64,000 nt of DNA. Source: Globodera rostochiensis. Its lineage: Eukaryota > Nematoda > Chromadorea > Rhabditida > Heteroderidae. The stretch covers positions 558,001 through 622,000 of the forward strand of contig JAEVLN010000012.1 of assembly GCA_018350325.1 (NCBI GenBank), given 5' to 3'. The number at the start of each line of letters is the position of its first letter. Positions within the stretch are counted from its first letter, which is position 1. Positions 55,271 to 64,000 of this stretch are shown here, one piece after another. A program made the position numbers and the translations under genes. Below the pieces are notes generated by a model. That model was not told the DNA's origin, made no database searches, and saw only the letters and a list, made by a program, of their open reading frames with translations.

Positions 55271-57983
55271 ACGAATTGGCGGCGGAATCCTTAGTGCTTG
55301 AATATGCTTCAAACCTCTGAACTTGCTTAAACCGGGATGTTCTGAGAGGTTCGGGCCTCAAAAGTTGAGAATGTTCGATTTTAATTTCGTTTTCTTTATT
55401 TTCAGTAATCAAAAGGCGGCACGCGTAACTTTTATTCCCTGTCGAACGATGCCTCAAATACGCATTAAATCTCAAATTAGTTTTGAAATTCATTCATTTA
55501 TTTAAAATATAAGGAAATAAATTGAAGTGAATAATTAATTAAAATATTTTTCATAATTAAATTTATCGGCGCCAAAACCCCACTCAAACCTGACCGGATC
55601 CGGGTTTTGCTTTGAATTTAGCAGCTCTCCGCTCTCTATTAGATGATTTGAATGAAAAAAGAACGAATTTGGACAACAAAAAGCGGGGACAACGGAATAT
55701 ATATATTAAAACACTTTACATTTTGACTTCACTTTAATTTTAAATAAATAACTTCAATAACAAAATTGTGCAAATGCATTCGAAAGAACAACAAACCCTC
55801 TTTTCCGTGAATGGCCTAAGGTTTCAATGAAATGCCTCCGATAAAAAACGGCATTTTAATTGCGTTTCCCCCGAAAGGCCCCCGGGGGTCGGCAAGAAAA
55901 TGAAAAAAATTGTTTTGCTCATTTCTTCGGAATCGATTGCGGTAATTATCTGTTTAAATTCAACAATTTGAACTTTAATTTTTCCATTAATTTGATTTAC
56001 GCAAACCGTTCACTTTGTTTTTTCATTATAAGCTAACCAAATCAAGCATTTTTGAAACTATTCGAAAGCATGCAATTAAAGTTAAGCTATTGGACAATCC
56101 AATAAAAAGTTATGCCCAGAAAAACGCTTTTTGGCCACAATTGACCACAACTTTTTTGAAGCTATTGCATTTTTGAAGGCTTCTCCCATTGCACGCTTTC
56201 AAATGTTATCGAAAATGTTGGGTTTGGTTAGCTTTGAAAGAAGTTATAACGAAAAAAAGGTGAACGAATTGGTGGGGAACGAGTTAATATTTAACCATAC
56301 GCGACAGCTTCTTGCGCCTTTATCTATTTTTGCCCATTGCTTTCGTCCCAACGTTAAAGATTATTGGGCGGGGGGATCATCCCCCCCCGCCATTCTCAAC
56401 GCATTGATTTTCTCCGTTTTCCGCGACAATTCCATGAGAATGTGCGCAAGCGCATGATTATGATCGGTGTTTGGTTCAGTTCATCCATTCATTCTCAAAA
56501 TCGTAGACCCCCCCCCCCCCCCCGAAATTGGTCGCTCTAAATCAAAAATAGCATAAAACCTCTACAATTAGAAGAAGAAAAATAGGTAGTTTTCCCCGGT
56601 TATTATTAAATTAAACGTATAAAATTCGGTCAAATTAATTTGTGAATTATCGCCGTCCTTTTTAAAAACAAAATAAAAAAGACATTTCCCTTCCCTTCCC
56701 TTCTCTTTCTTTCTGTTTACAATTAATTAATTTATCAATTCTCCCATTTCCGTTGTCACCAATTGGACGAATCAAAAAAAGGGGGGGGGGGGCTAAAATA
56801 GGAAATGTTCGAAAACAGCGGCCAAATCACAACAATCGCCGTCGGAAAAACACGTGCATTAATTCATTCACTAGCAACAAAAAAGATCAAAGGGTTTTGG
56901 CGACTGGCGGCTTTGCTTTTGTTTTGGAGATTTTTGCACTTTTTCGATTGACATTAATTGGTGGCCACAATCCTTGCCAAAAAGGCGATTTCGTCAACCG
57001 ATTCGGGGGCTATCGGACATTTCACACATTAGTGCAAATTCGGACGTTTCACACATAATTAAGAAATTCATTTCGTAATTATTGTTTTTGTCCACTTTTG
57101 CGTTGTGTTCGCTTTTTAGTGTCCGTAACAACCGGTGGGGACCATTTTTCATCCAATTGTTTGTTATTCATTCACCTCCCCCCCCCCCCCCTTTTTTTGT
57201 TACATCCGCCGTTGGTGATTGACCTCCGTCGCCTTAGCACCTCCGCCAATCTTTTCGATACCCCCCCCCGTCCCCCCCCCCCCCCCCCCCCCCCCTCTCT
57301 CTCTGTGTTTGTTGGTTGATTCACTTCTTTTCGTGCTGTGCATCGTGATCCTCTCCTCAATTAATTGGCCATAAAAGATTTTAATGCCAAATTAAAAACA
57401 CTATGGTTTCTTTGTTTTTAGGGCAAGCGCTTTTCATTTGCCTAAGGAAACAGACTTTCCCTATACAAAATAAATATTTTCCATTTATTCCCGCTTCTTC
57501 TGTTTCTCATTCTCTTCGTTCTTTTTACTCTTCTCTTCTCTGCAGCTGCCCTTTTTGACCTCTGCCGATGAGTGAATGAGTTAATAGGGGTCATTCTGCA
57601 GACCTTGTCCAGCACAACAACCAAAGCGGTCTCTGTGGCTTGGGCGGCGATCGATGGGATGGTCTGTGGTCCGTCTTCGCCCCCCACAAAAGTCCGGAAT
57701 TTCATTGAAATTTCTGTACTTCGCCGAATGGGAGAGGTCGGTCGCCCCCACACATTTACAGTCATACCTATCAGAGTTTATTCCCTTATTTGCTCCTGCT
57801 TCTTTCCCTTTCTTTCCCTCAAATTTTCTCCATTTTTAGTCTCCAACAAATTCTAAACATTTTTACTAACCATTTCTTCACACGGAAAATGGCCACCTTT
57901 TACTCCCCAATTTGACAAATGCATTTTAAGTTTTTACGCATTTTCAGCTATTCATTGTCACTGATTTTCCCAATTCACGCTAA
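55271..57983. other. Long spacer with a foldback element and C runs
   Basis: A foldback element lies at 56030-56255. Runs of 15-20 C are at 56507-56523, 57180-57192 and 57270-57294. A minus-strand frame 57765-57442 (KFRTFVGGEDGPQTIPSIAA) looks weakly coding but no partner exons were found. The rest is AT-rich. Confidence 0.4.
56030..56255. mobile_element. Foldback element, second copy of the 30965 family
   Basis: TATAAGCTAACCAAATCAAG and TTCGAAAGCATGCAATTAAA on the left are mirrored by TTGCACGCTTTCAAATGTTA and GGTTTGGTTAGCTTTGAAAG. The centre AAAGTTATGCCCAGAAAAAC and GCTTTTTGG matches the hairpin core of the other copies. Confidence 0.7.
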
Positions 57984-58606
57984 ATGGCATTTGCCCATCC
58001 ATTTTTCGTCTTCTTTTTCGTGGCATTTTGCCTCTATATTACCCCCTCCGGCGCCATTCTGTGCCGTACCGGTGTCGACCAGATTAGGGGCCCCGTGGCG
58101 GACTGCGGCAGTTCAAACCAATGTCTGAACACATCTTCTCCCCGGGCCACCGTTTATTCGTGCGACCACGCCGGCATTTGCGAGACCATTCTGAACATGA
58201 GGGACGGTTGTGTGAAAGATGGCCAGAACATGGTCAGTGTTCGAAATGTTCTCTCTCGTGACGCCCCAAAAATGACTCAAATTGTTGGAAGCCCTCTAGG
58301 GGTTCGGTCGCGCGAATTTCCGTCCATACTTCAACCTAAAGATTGGACCGGCTGAGATTTTTAGCCATCTTGACCGAATCTCGATCAATCCTTAAGTCCG
58401 ATCTCTACTATCCTCATTTCCAGGTTTGCTGCTGTTCCACCGCGGATGGATGCAATTACGGACTGCGCGAAGTGGTGGTGGTTGAAAGTGTGCCCGCACC
58501 TGACGAAAAACTGAACGGGCCCGGCGCCTCCGGAAATGCATTGGGCAAAATCTTACTCCCTTTGACCGCCAAGTCCATGGGCGGAGAGCTGTGCACCACC
58601 ATTTGA
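57984..58606 (+). CDS. Secreted cysteine-rich protein, nematode ET-module/Ly6-like
   Basis: Two exons, 57984-58232 and 58424-58606, joined at NM-VCCC. The start is a signal peptide (AHPFFVFFFVAFCLYITPSG), then a Cys-rich domain: LCRTGVDQ, ADCGSSNQCLN, YSCDHAGICETIL, DGCVKDG, CCCSTADGCNYG. The spacing of Cys pairs ending in a CCC-x5-CN motif is that of the nematode ET module and more broadly of the three-finger fold. The tail ends in a moderately hydrophobic stretch with GELCTTI. About 143 residues. Predicted extracellular; the function of such proteins is largely unknown. Gene start is well set because an upstream ATG would spoil the signal peptide. Confidence 0.8.
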
Positions 58607-59214
58607 CGGATGGAAGAAGTTCACGGACTATTGACGACGACTATTCAGAATAGTTGATTCAACAAATCTGCATCAAAGCACGGGTTTCCCATCATCGACT
58701 CTCCTTCCGTTTTGGTTGTGTGTCCGATATTTTGAATCTTTCCATTATTTGTTTTGTCCATATTCAGCAATAAATAATGCCATGCTCACCGGGTTAAGTA
58801 AGCCTTTTGGGTATCCGGAAAGTCCCATCCGATCGGAAGGAAGTTGAAGACACGACGGGAAGGGTCCAATTCACTCCAACGCCAAACCAATTGGAAGTAG
58901 TCGCAAGTCATGAAAAGTTCCCATTCGTCAGAATTTTGGATAGAATTCACCGAGTATTTATTTTCTACAAAGCCATGCATTTAACACGTTCTGTCCACAA
59001 CAATAAGACGGATAATCCGTCCAGCGATTGTGTAAAAATTGTGCGTATGATCCGCCATAATTCCGATTTAATGGGCATTCTTCTCAACAGCCGCAAGAAT
59101 GTTCGGTGGGTTCATCAGTCAGTCAGTCCGTCCCCAACTCCAAGCAAATTTTATTGGAACATCGGAATCTCCAACATTTCTTCTACCTAAATTCGTCATC
59201 TCCCACAGTTCGAG
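58607..59214. other. Intergenic region, no supported gene
   Basis: 3' flank of the cysteine-rich gene (AATAAATAATG near 58770 may be its polyadenylation signal) and 5' flank of the next. A plus-strand open frame at 58807-59190 has no splice context. Confidence 0.45.
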
Positions 59215-60996
59215 ATGGCATTGAACATCTGCTTGAACTGCTCCAACTTGTTGACGATCATTGCCATCGTTCTTATGAGTTCCCACCATGGAACTGTTGA
59301 CGCTGGTAGTCTACAATTTCCCTATAACTACATATATTTCCATAATCAACAGTTTCAATGTGTTTTTGTCTTAATAAAAACAATTTCTAAATTCTTTTAG
59401 AATCCAACTCGACTTCGGACGAAACAATTGCAAATGCGACACATTTTATGGTTAACACAACCAAAGAACAGAAAACGCCAGCGATTACAGCTCCATCTTC
59501 TCCTTTGCATATGGGGAGAATTGGAGATGAAAAGAGTGCGAGTAGCTGAAAGATCTGATAATTAAATTAAATTCTCCATAGATTCCAATTCGTCAATGCC
59601 CACCACCACCACCACCAACAGTTCGTCAGTATCCGATTCCGTCAAAATCACTCGGCCACAGATAATAATTACCCACAATAAACCGTTAGAAGTGATTGCC
59701 AACAGAGTTTGTGGCATGGGTTTAATTCCGAAAATCAATTTTATGTATAAAGATAAATGGCACAAATAATTGCACCGCAAATTTTGGGTACGATAATTCG
59801 TCGACTCGCATTGTTCGTGAGGGAAGAGGACGGCTAAAGCGCGGAGGTCAGAGGCAAAGAAACCGACAAAAACTGAAGTTTTTGGGTTCTTTAGCTTCAA
59901 AAAACATTTGACCGCCAAAGTTCGAAACAATTAAACAGAATTTTCAGGCGATGTGTCGACCAACGAAGAAGTTTCAGTGGAGAATGGAGCTGAAGACAAA
60001 AGTCAGCGGTCTTCCGGCTCGTCTTCGTCCGAAGGGACCGCTTCTGGGGCCGTCAGTGGCGAGTTGGGACAAAGACTGAACGTTTCGTCGACTAATGTTG
60101 AAGCGATAAACGAAGAACACAGCAAAAATCCAACTGAAATGACGAATTGTGGGAATGGTAGGGAATTGAGGTTTTGAAGGAATGTGCCCATTTTTCAAGC
60201 AATTTTTAAAAAATGTTGAAAGTTGGGCTAAATATGTAATTTATAATTTAAGGTGTAAAAAATGGAAGTGATAAAGTGCAAAATGGCACAGATTGGTCAA
60301 CCAAAGGCAACGCGTCAGAAATTACGATAAATTACGGCAAGTTGGCGGCCGGGACAAAACTATCGCGAATAACTTCAAAAATAGGGAAGTCGGCCAGAAA
60401 TGGGACAATGGCCGAAATGGACAACACGACGAAAACCGTCGAAATGGACAACACGACGAAAAGCGAAACGTCCGGGAAGGAAGTGAATGGACGACAAAAA
60501 CGGGGTGAACTTTTCCAAAAACTCCATCGGTCCACCTCAAAGCATGACTTACTCAGTCAATCTCTTAGAATAAATAAATCCCCCCTCAAATGTTGTCAGA
60601 CTCGCAAGACTTTGTGAGCCAAGCAAACGCGCAGTTGCAAAGCGCGTTTGGCAGTGCGCAGTCGGTGCTGCCGCAACAACAGCCCTCCGCACTTCAACAA
60701 TTGCCCACCCAAATCATACAAATCCCTTCGGTTGATTTGTCCAGCGGCAAGGCACAAAACATTCTGCTCATCAGCGGTAAACGAATAAAAGTGTCGCCTT
60801 TCTTCCGACAACAAACCATCAGTAGATACAATTAAAAACAGGCTGAATTTTAGGAATTTTGTACTTCCGGGCCCCCTGTTTCCAAAATAATCCCGAAAAT
60901 CGTCAGCGCTTTTCGAATTTAGATAGCGGGAATGTGTCAATGAGCCGTGGCTCCCATTTTCTCACGGTGTCGACAGTGATGGAGCAAAAGAAATGA
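59215..60996 (+). CDS. Secreted Ser/Thr/Asn-rich glycoprotein with furin-like RQKR site
   Basis: Seven exons join in phase (59215-59306, about 59401-59547, about 59580-59733, about 59949-60161, about 60253-60502, about 60601-60772 and about 60855-60996). The start MALNICLNCSNLLTIIAIVL-MSSHHGTVDA is a signal peptide. Residues 30-240 are acidic, Ser/Thr-rich and carry about a dozen N-x-S/T sequons (ESNSTS, ANATHF, VNTTKE, TNSSS, KNGSDK, QNGTDW, GNASEI, DNTTKT twice). GRQKRDSQDF then creates an R-x-K-R furin-type site at an exon junction, followed by a Gln-rich domain (QSVLPQQQPSALQQLPTQII) and a tail ending VSTVMEQKK. The layout suggests a processed, heavily glycosylated extracellular protein, mucin-like. 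No family recognised; a surface-coat or effector role is speculation. Confidence 0.6.
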
Positions 60997-61509
60997 GACG
61001 AAACTGATCAAATTGTTTGCAATCAATCAATCAACCATTAAACATTTCATACATAAAAATATGGACAACTAAACAATACGATCAGAGAAGTGCGCAAATT
61101 TCGGTGAGGGAGGGAGGGAATTGCGAATCGACCAAAAATACTAAAAAGAAGTCGGGTGCGGTGATAGGTCCACTGAAACAAAATTTCTGTAGAAAATACC
61201 CCATTTATAAAAAAAATAATTGTCTCGCCGTCGCTAGAGCACTGCTTGAATTTTGATATACATTTTGTTCGGCATGGCAATCCCCCCCCCCCCCCTCTCC
61301 GCCCCATTTTGTCTACGTCCCAAGCTTTCTTAACGGCATTCTTTCCTACTAACTGTCCGCAAACGATTTCCGAGCCTTTTCGTCCTGTTCTTGTGAGCTG
61401 TTGCTGTTGTAAAACGGAAGATACAAATGTTGGCCTAAACAAAAAATGGTCAGAATTTGGAAAGTTTTAATTGATTAAACAAATTCGCCTTTTAACATGA
61501 GCGCTTTTA
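60997..61509. other. Convergent spacer
   Basis: 3' flanks of two convergent genes; C run at 61283-61296. Open frames on the minus strand here overlap it and are not supported. Confidence 0.5.
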
Positions 61510-61977
61510 TTATTTTTTAATTGTTTGAATCGCAATTTTATTCTGACCGTATTTTATACGATCTTCGACCACGGCATTGTATCTTTGTTTGTAGTCGGCC
61601 CACTCGTCATCCGAAAGTTCACGGCGTTTTCGAGAAAGTTGCCTCCTCTTTATTGTAAATGGAATGGCAAACAAGGAAAACAGTACGGACACTATGAGAA
61701 TCTAAAAAAGCATTAAAAGGCAGAAATTTGGTAGGATCCTCCTACCTGTTCAAAGCCAGGAAATCGCATGAAAAACTTCCTGAAGCAAAAATGTTTTTTT
61801 AACGAAAACACCGATTTCCCAATAGAATATAGAAATTTGCTTCAATCTGTATCAGCATGTGTAAATTTTTTCACCCATCGCTTTACCCCCCCCTTTTTTT
61901 TTTGTCCCCACCGATTCATTTTTGTTATTTTATATACAAATCTCTTTTCTCACCTCGTTTTTCTCGTAATCCACCAT
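61510..61977 (-). CDS. Small single-pass membrane protein, about 80 residues, three exons
   Basis: Exons 61977-61954 (MVDYEKNE), about 61775-61746 (FFMRFPGFEQ) and 61701-61510 join in phase 0. The product has a short N-terminus, one hydrophobic span ILIVSVLFSLFAIPF and a charged tail KRRQLSRKRRELSDDEWADY followed by a helix to the stop. A span with positive residues just after it suggests the tail is cytosolic or on the matrix side. It resembles SMIM-type micro-proteins in layout but I cannot name it. The second intron ends GCTTTTTTAG; the first may use either of two AGs four bases apart. Confidence 0.65.
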
Positions 61978-62976
61978 GATTTTTCCGTGTAATAATTAGC
62001 TCGATGAGACTTCGGACGTGACATCGGCAACAAAGCAATATTTCTTTGAATATTTCTCAGAATCAACAAGTTTTTTGGCACAAATATTGTCATCATTTGG
62101 GAAAACTTTTAAGCTAAAATAACAAAATAAAATATACAAAGGCGAAAATTAAAAGATAATTTGATAGGTTTTGAAGAGAGAAGCTCAAAAACAAATAAAA
62201 TAAAAATATTAGTTCCTATTTCAGAGGCGCGTTTGTGTTATGCACGAAAAACATATTTTTAGTCGGGAACTTCGTCGTTTTAATGAGGCTATTCGGACCT
62301 AGAAACCCTAATTTGGGATTTTCGCGTCTAAAATAGGCCACATATCGAAGCATCAAATTGGTTAATATACATTATTAATTGGACGCATCTTTGTGGGGAA
62401 AAATAGACAAATTTTCACTGATAAATGAGTCAAGACTTTTTTCCGCGAGTGTATTTTCGACCTTTTTCAAAAAATTTAAGGAAAAATAATAAAATTCGAA
62501 ATTTTCTTGCCAAGATCACTAATTTTTTGAAAAATTTCATAAAAAATATAATAAATTTTAAAGTGCCTAGATATTTTGCAATTTTTCTTACCAAAAGTAG
62601 CAGCCTTACTGATTGATAATTTTATTATTATTATTTTTAAAACTTTTTTTCGGACAAAAAGTATAGTATATAAACATTTGCCATAATTAGGGCTCGGATT
62701 TTAGCCTTAAAAATTGCGTAATAGGCACTAACAAAAACAACGCCAAAATAGGCAAAAGTCGATTTTCAGGAGCTTATTTTTGGCTTGCCCACCCCCCCCC
62801 CCCCCCCATAAGGCACGCTACGGCCCTGCTTTAGCAGGCAACGGCTGGACGTTTGACTCATTTCAGAAAAGACACACATTTTGCATTTTTAGATCATTCT
62901 TTTCACATTCACCAAAAATTGTTTACGTTTTATCATTTTTAGCGGAAAGTTTTCATTTTTAAAAGATTGAATCGAT
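61978..62976. mobile_element. Repeat-rich spacer with a decayed relative of the 6195 element
   Basis: From about 62230 to 62340, TTATGCACGAAAAACAT, TTTTTAGTCGG, TTTTAATGAGGCTATTC, GGACCTAGAAA and TTTCGCGTCTAAA match the left part of the 6195-6844 element in the same order, and the AAATTTTCTTGCCAAGATCA segment also recurs. The right end differs: a C run at 62792-62807 and AAGGCACGCTACGGCCCTGC, a terminus of the kind seen on other elements here. Probably a truncated or chimeric copy. Confidence 0.6.
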
Positions 62977-63440
62977 ATGGCAACTGCAGTGAAGCCGAGA
63001 AGCGAAATGAGCGCGGAGGAATTGGCTGCCAAGGAGCAGGAAGAGTTCAACCTTGGTCCTCTTTCAGTGCTCACTCATTCTGTGCGAAACCATGCTCAGG
63101 TTCAGTTACTACAACCGACCGGACTGACTTCAATTGGTTTCTTAAGGTGCTCATCAATTGTCGCAATAACAAGAAACTGCTGGGCCGTGTCAAGGCGTTC
63201 GATCGGTAACATTTTGTGGTTTGCCGCTAAGTGTACCGGGCGATTGTTCAAGTTTTTTGCAGCCACTGTAACATGGTGCTGGAAGATGTGAAGGAAATGT
63301 GGACGGAACTGCCGAAGAGGGGAAAAGGCAAAAAGAAGTCTAAGCCCGTGGCGCGCGATCGCTTCATCCCCAAACTTTTTCTGCGCGGCGACAGTGTCAT
63401 TCTCGTGCTGAAGAATCCGTTGGCGAACCCAGACGCATGA
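62977..63440 (+). CDS. snr-4: Small nuclear ribonucleoprotein SmD2
   Basis: Three exons, 62977-63099, 63147-63205 and 63263-63440, join in phase. The product of 119 residues starts [20 protein letters not shown], then [15 protein letters not shown], the Sm1 motif [35 protein letters not shown], the SmD2-specific basic insert GKGKKKSKP and the Sm2 motif [12 protein letters not shown]. SmD2 is one of seven ring subunits around U1, U2, U4 and U5 snRNAs and is needed for pre-mRNA splicing in the nucleus. Near-perfect family match and normal length. Confidence 0.98.
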
Positions 63441-63822
63441 AAGCAAAATTGTGCGATTTGAACGTCGTCTATTTATTTTGTTTTCTGTGTGTTTCGGAAA
63501 CTTTTGTTTTGACAATTATTGAGCGTGTGTTGCATCGGTCAAGGACTGTCACCATCTCTCCCTTTCGGCAATGCCACGGTTTGGTTGAATCGGTCTCCAT
63601 TCGTCCTTGAGTGGCAAGGACAGTCCACATAATCTCAGAAAACCTTTAAAAATCAGATCGCAAATTGTGGACCAATTCATTAACTTTTCCAGGATATTGC
63701 CACAAAAAAAAGTGTATTTTTATCCTGTTTAATGTATGTACAAAATTCGGATAACTAGCAATATCATAAAGTTAATGAGTTTGTAACATTTTCGGAAAAT
63801 GAAATAATCGTCGTTATGTCGT

Positions 63823-64000
63823 TTATTCTCCACCACCCAATTCCATGGCCGTCGTGGAACTCCTTCCCCCTGCGCCTCCCTCCTCCGCTTCCATTCCCCC
63901 GCCGTCGTCCCCATCCTCGTCCATTTCTTTGCTGAGCATGCGAGCGAAATAATCATTGTGCTGCTCGTCGTCAACGGTTTGGTCGGCGTCGTCGGTGAGC
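63823..64000 (-). CDS. C-terminal exon of an acidic protein leaving the window
   Basis: Minus-strand frame entering at 64000 reads LTDDADQTVDDEQHNDYFAR, MLSKEMDEDGDDGGG and ends TTAMELGGGE with TAA at 63823-63825. Strongly acidic and Gly-rich, with coding-like base composition against an AT-rich flank. Too little is visible to name it. It is convergent with SmD2, leaving a spacer of 382 bases. Confidence 0.55.
   Translation of the reverse strand, partial: LTDDADQTVDDEQHNDYFARMLSKEMDEDGDDGGGMEAEEGGAGGRSSTTAMELGGGE

Noticed and set aside
57442..57765. Minus-strand 107-codon basic frame
   Set aside because: Some coding-like composition, but no partner exon, start context or homology.

Overview
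This is a 64-kb stretch of a nematode nuclear genome. Short AT-rich introns (some of 43-50 bases) with TTTCAG-like acceptors, likely spliced-leader acceptors just upstream of several ATGs, compact alternating gene clusters and a nematode-type cysteine-rich secreted protein all fit. At least one well-supported GC-AG intron, abundant small DNA-transposon remnants and very many long poly-G/poly-C tracts suggest a tylenchid such as a cyst nematode. That placement is inference; no gene here is diagnostic of genus. 

Layout, left to right. 1-3868: minus-strand gene with a signal peptide, running off the left edge, with a minisatellite in one intron. 6.2-6.8 kb: hAT-like element. 6928-7997: coiled-coil orphan. 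8367-12792: a possible two-gene operon, an URB1 C-terminal homologue followed by eIF3i. 13.4-16.2 kb: two small minus-strand genes, the second lying against a foldback element with a 9-bp target duplication. 18180-20250: GCN5/PCAF acetyltransferase (minus). 20794-22851: C2H2 zinc-finger protein (plus). 23890-27443: GTPBP6/HflX GTPase (plus). 27842-29919: MRG15-type chromodomain protein (minus). 31464-41.8 kb: four plus-strand housekeeping-type genes in a row, namely ATP synthase subunit d, a CLIP-170-like microtubule plus-end protein, adenylosuccinate synthetase and a TMEM126-like membrane protein. The last has a 1060-bp hAT-type element with an embedded tRNA-like sequence at its 3' side. 44223-46922: SLC49/FLVCR-type transporter (minus). 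48765-49508: a 744-bp inverted-repeat element with an 8-bp target duplication. 49816-51420: mitochondrial orphan. 53667-55270: secreted protein carrying a G-rich minisatellite open in all three frames. 57984-60996: two secreted proteins. 61510-63440: a single-pass micro-membrane protein and SmD2. 63823-64000: acidic C-terminus of a gene leaving the right edge. 

Most recognised genes are core cellular functions: ribosome biogenesis, translation, mitochondrial translation and energy, chromatin acetylation, purine synthesis, splicing and transport. The more novel material is (i) the CLIP-170-like protein, whose usual long coiled coil is largely replaced by a tandem array of about 17 Q-T-E/D motifs resembling dynein light chain LC8 binding sites; (ii) secreted orphans, one with a furin-like RQKR site; (iii) a foldback-element family and hAT-like elements with visible target duplications; and (iv) non-canonical splice sites. 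Gene models were spliced by eye from reading-frame continuity, splice consensus and family resemblance, so exon ends are accurate only where stated.
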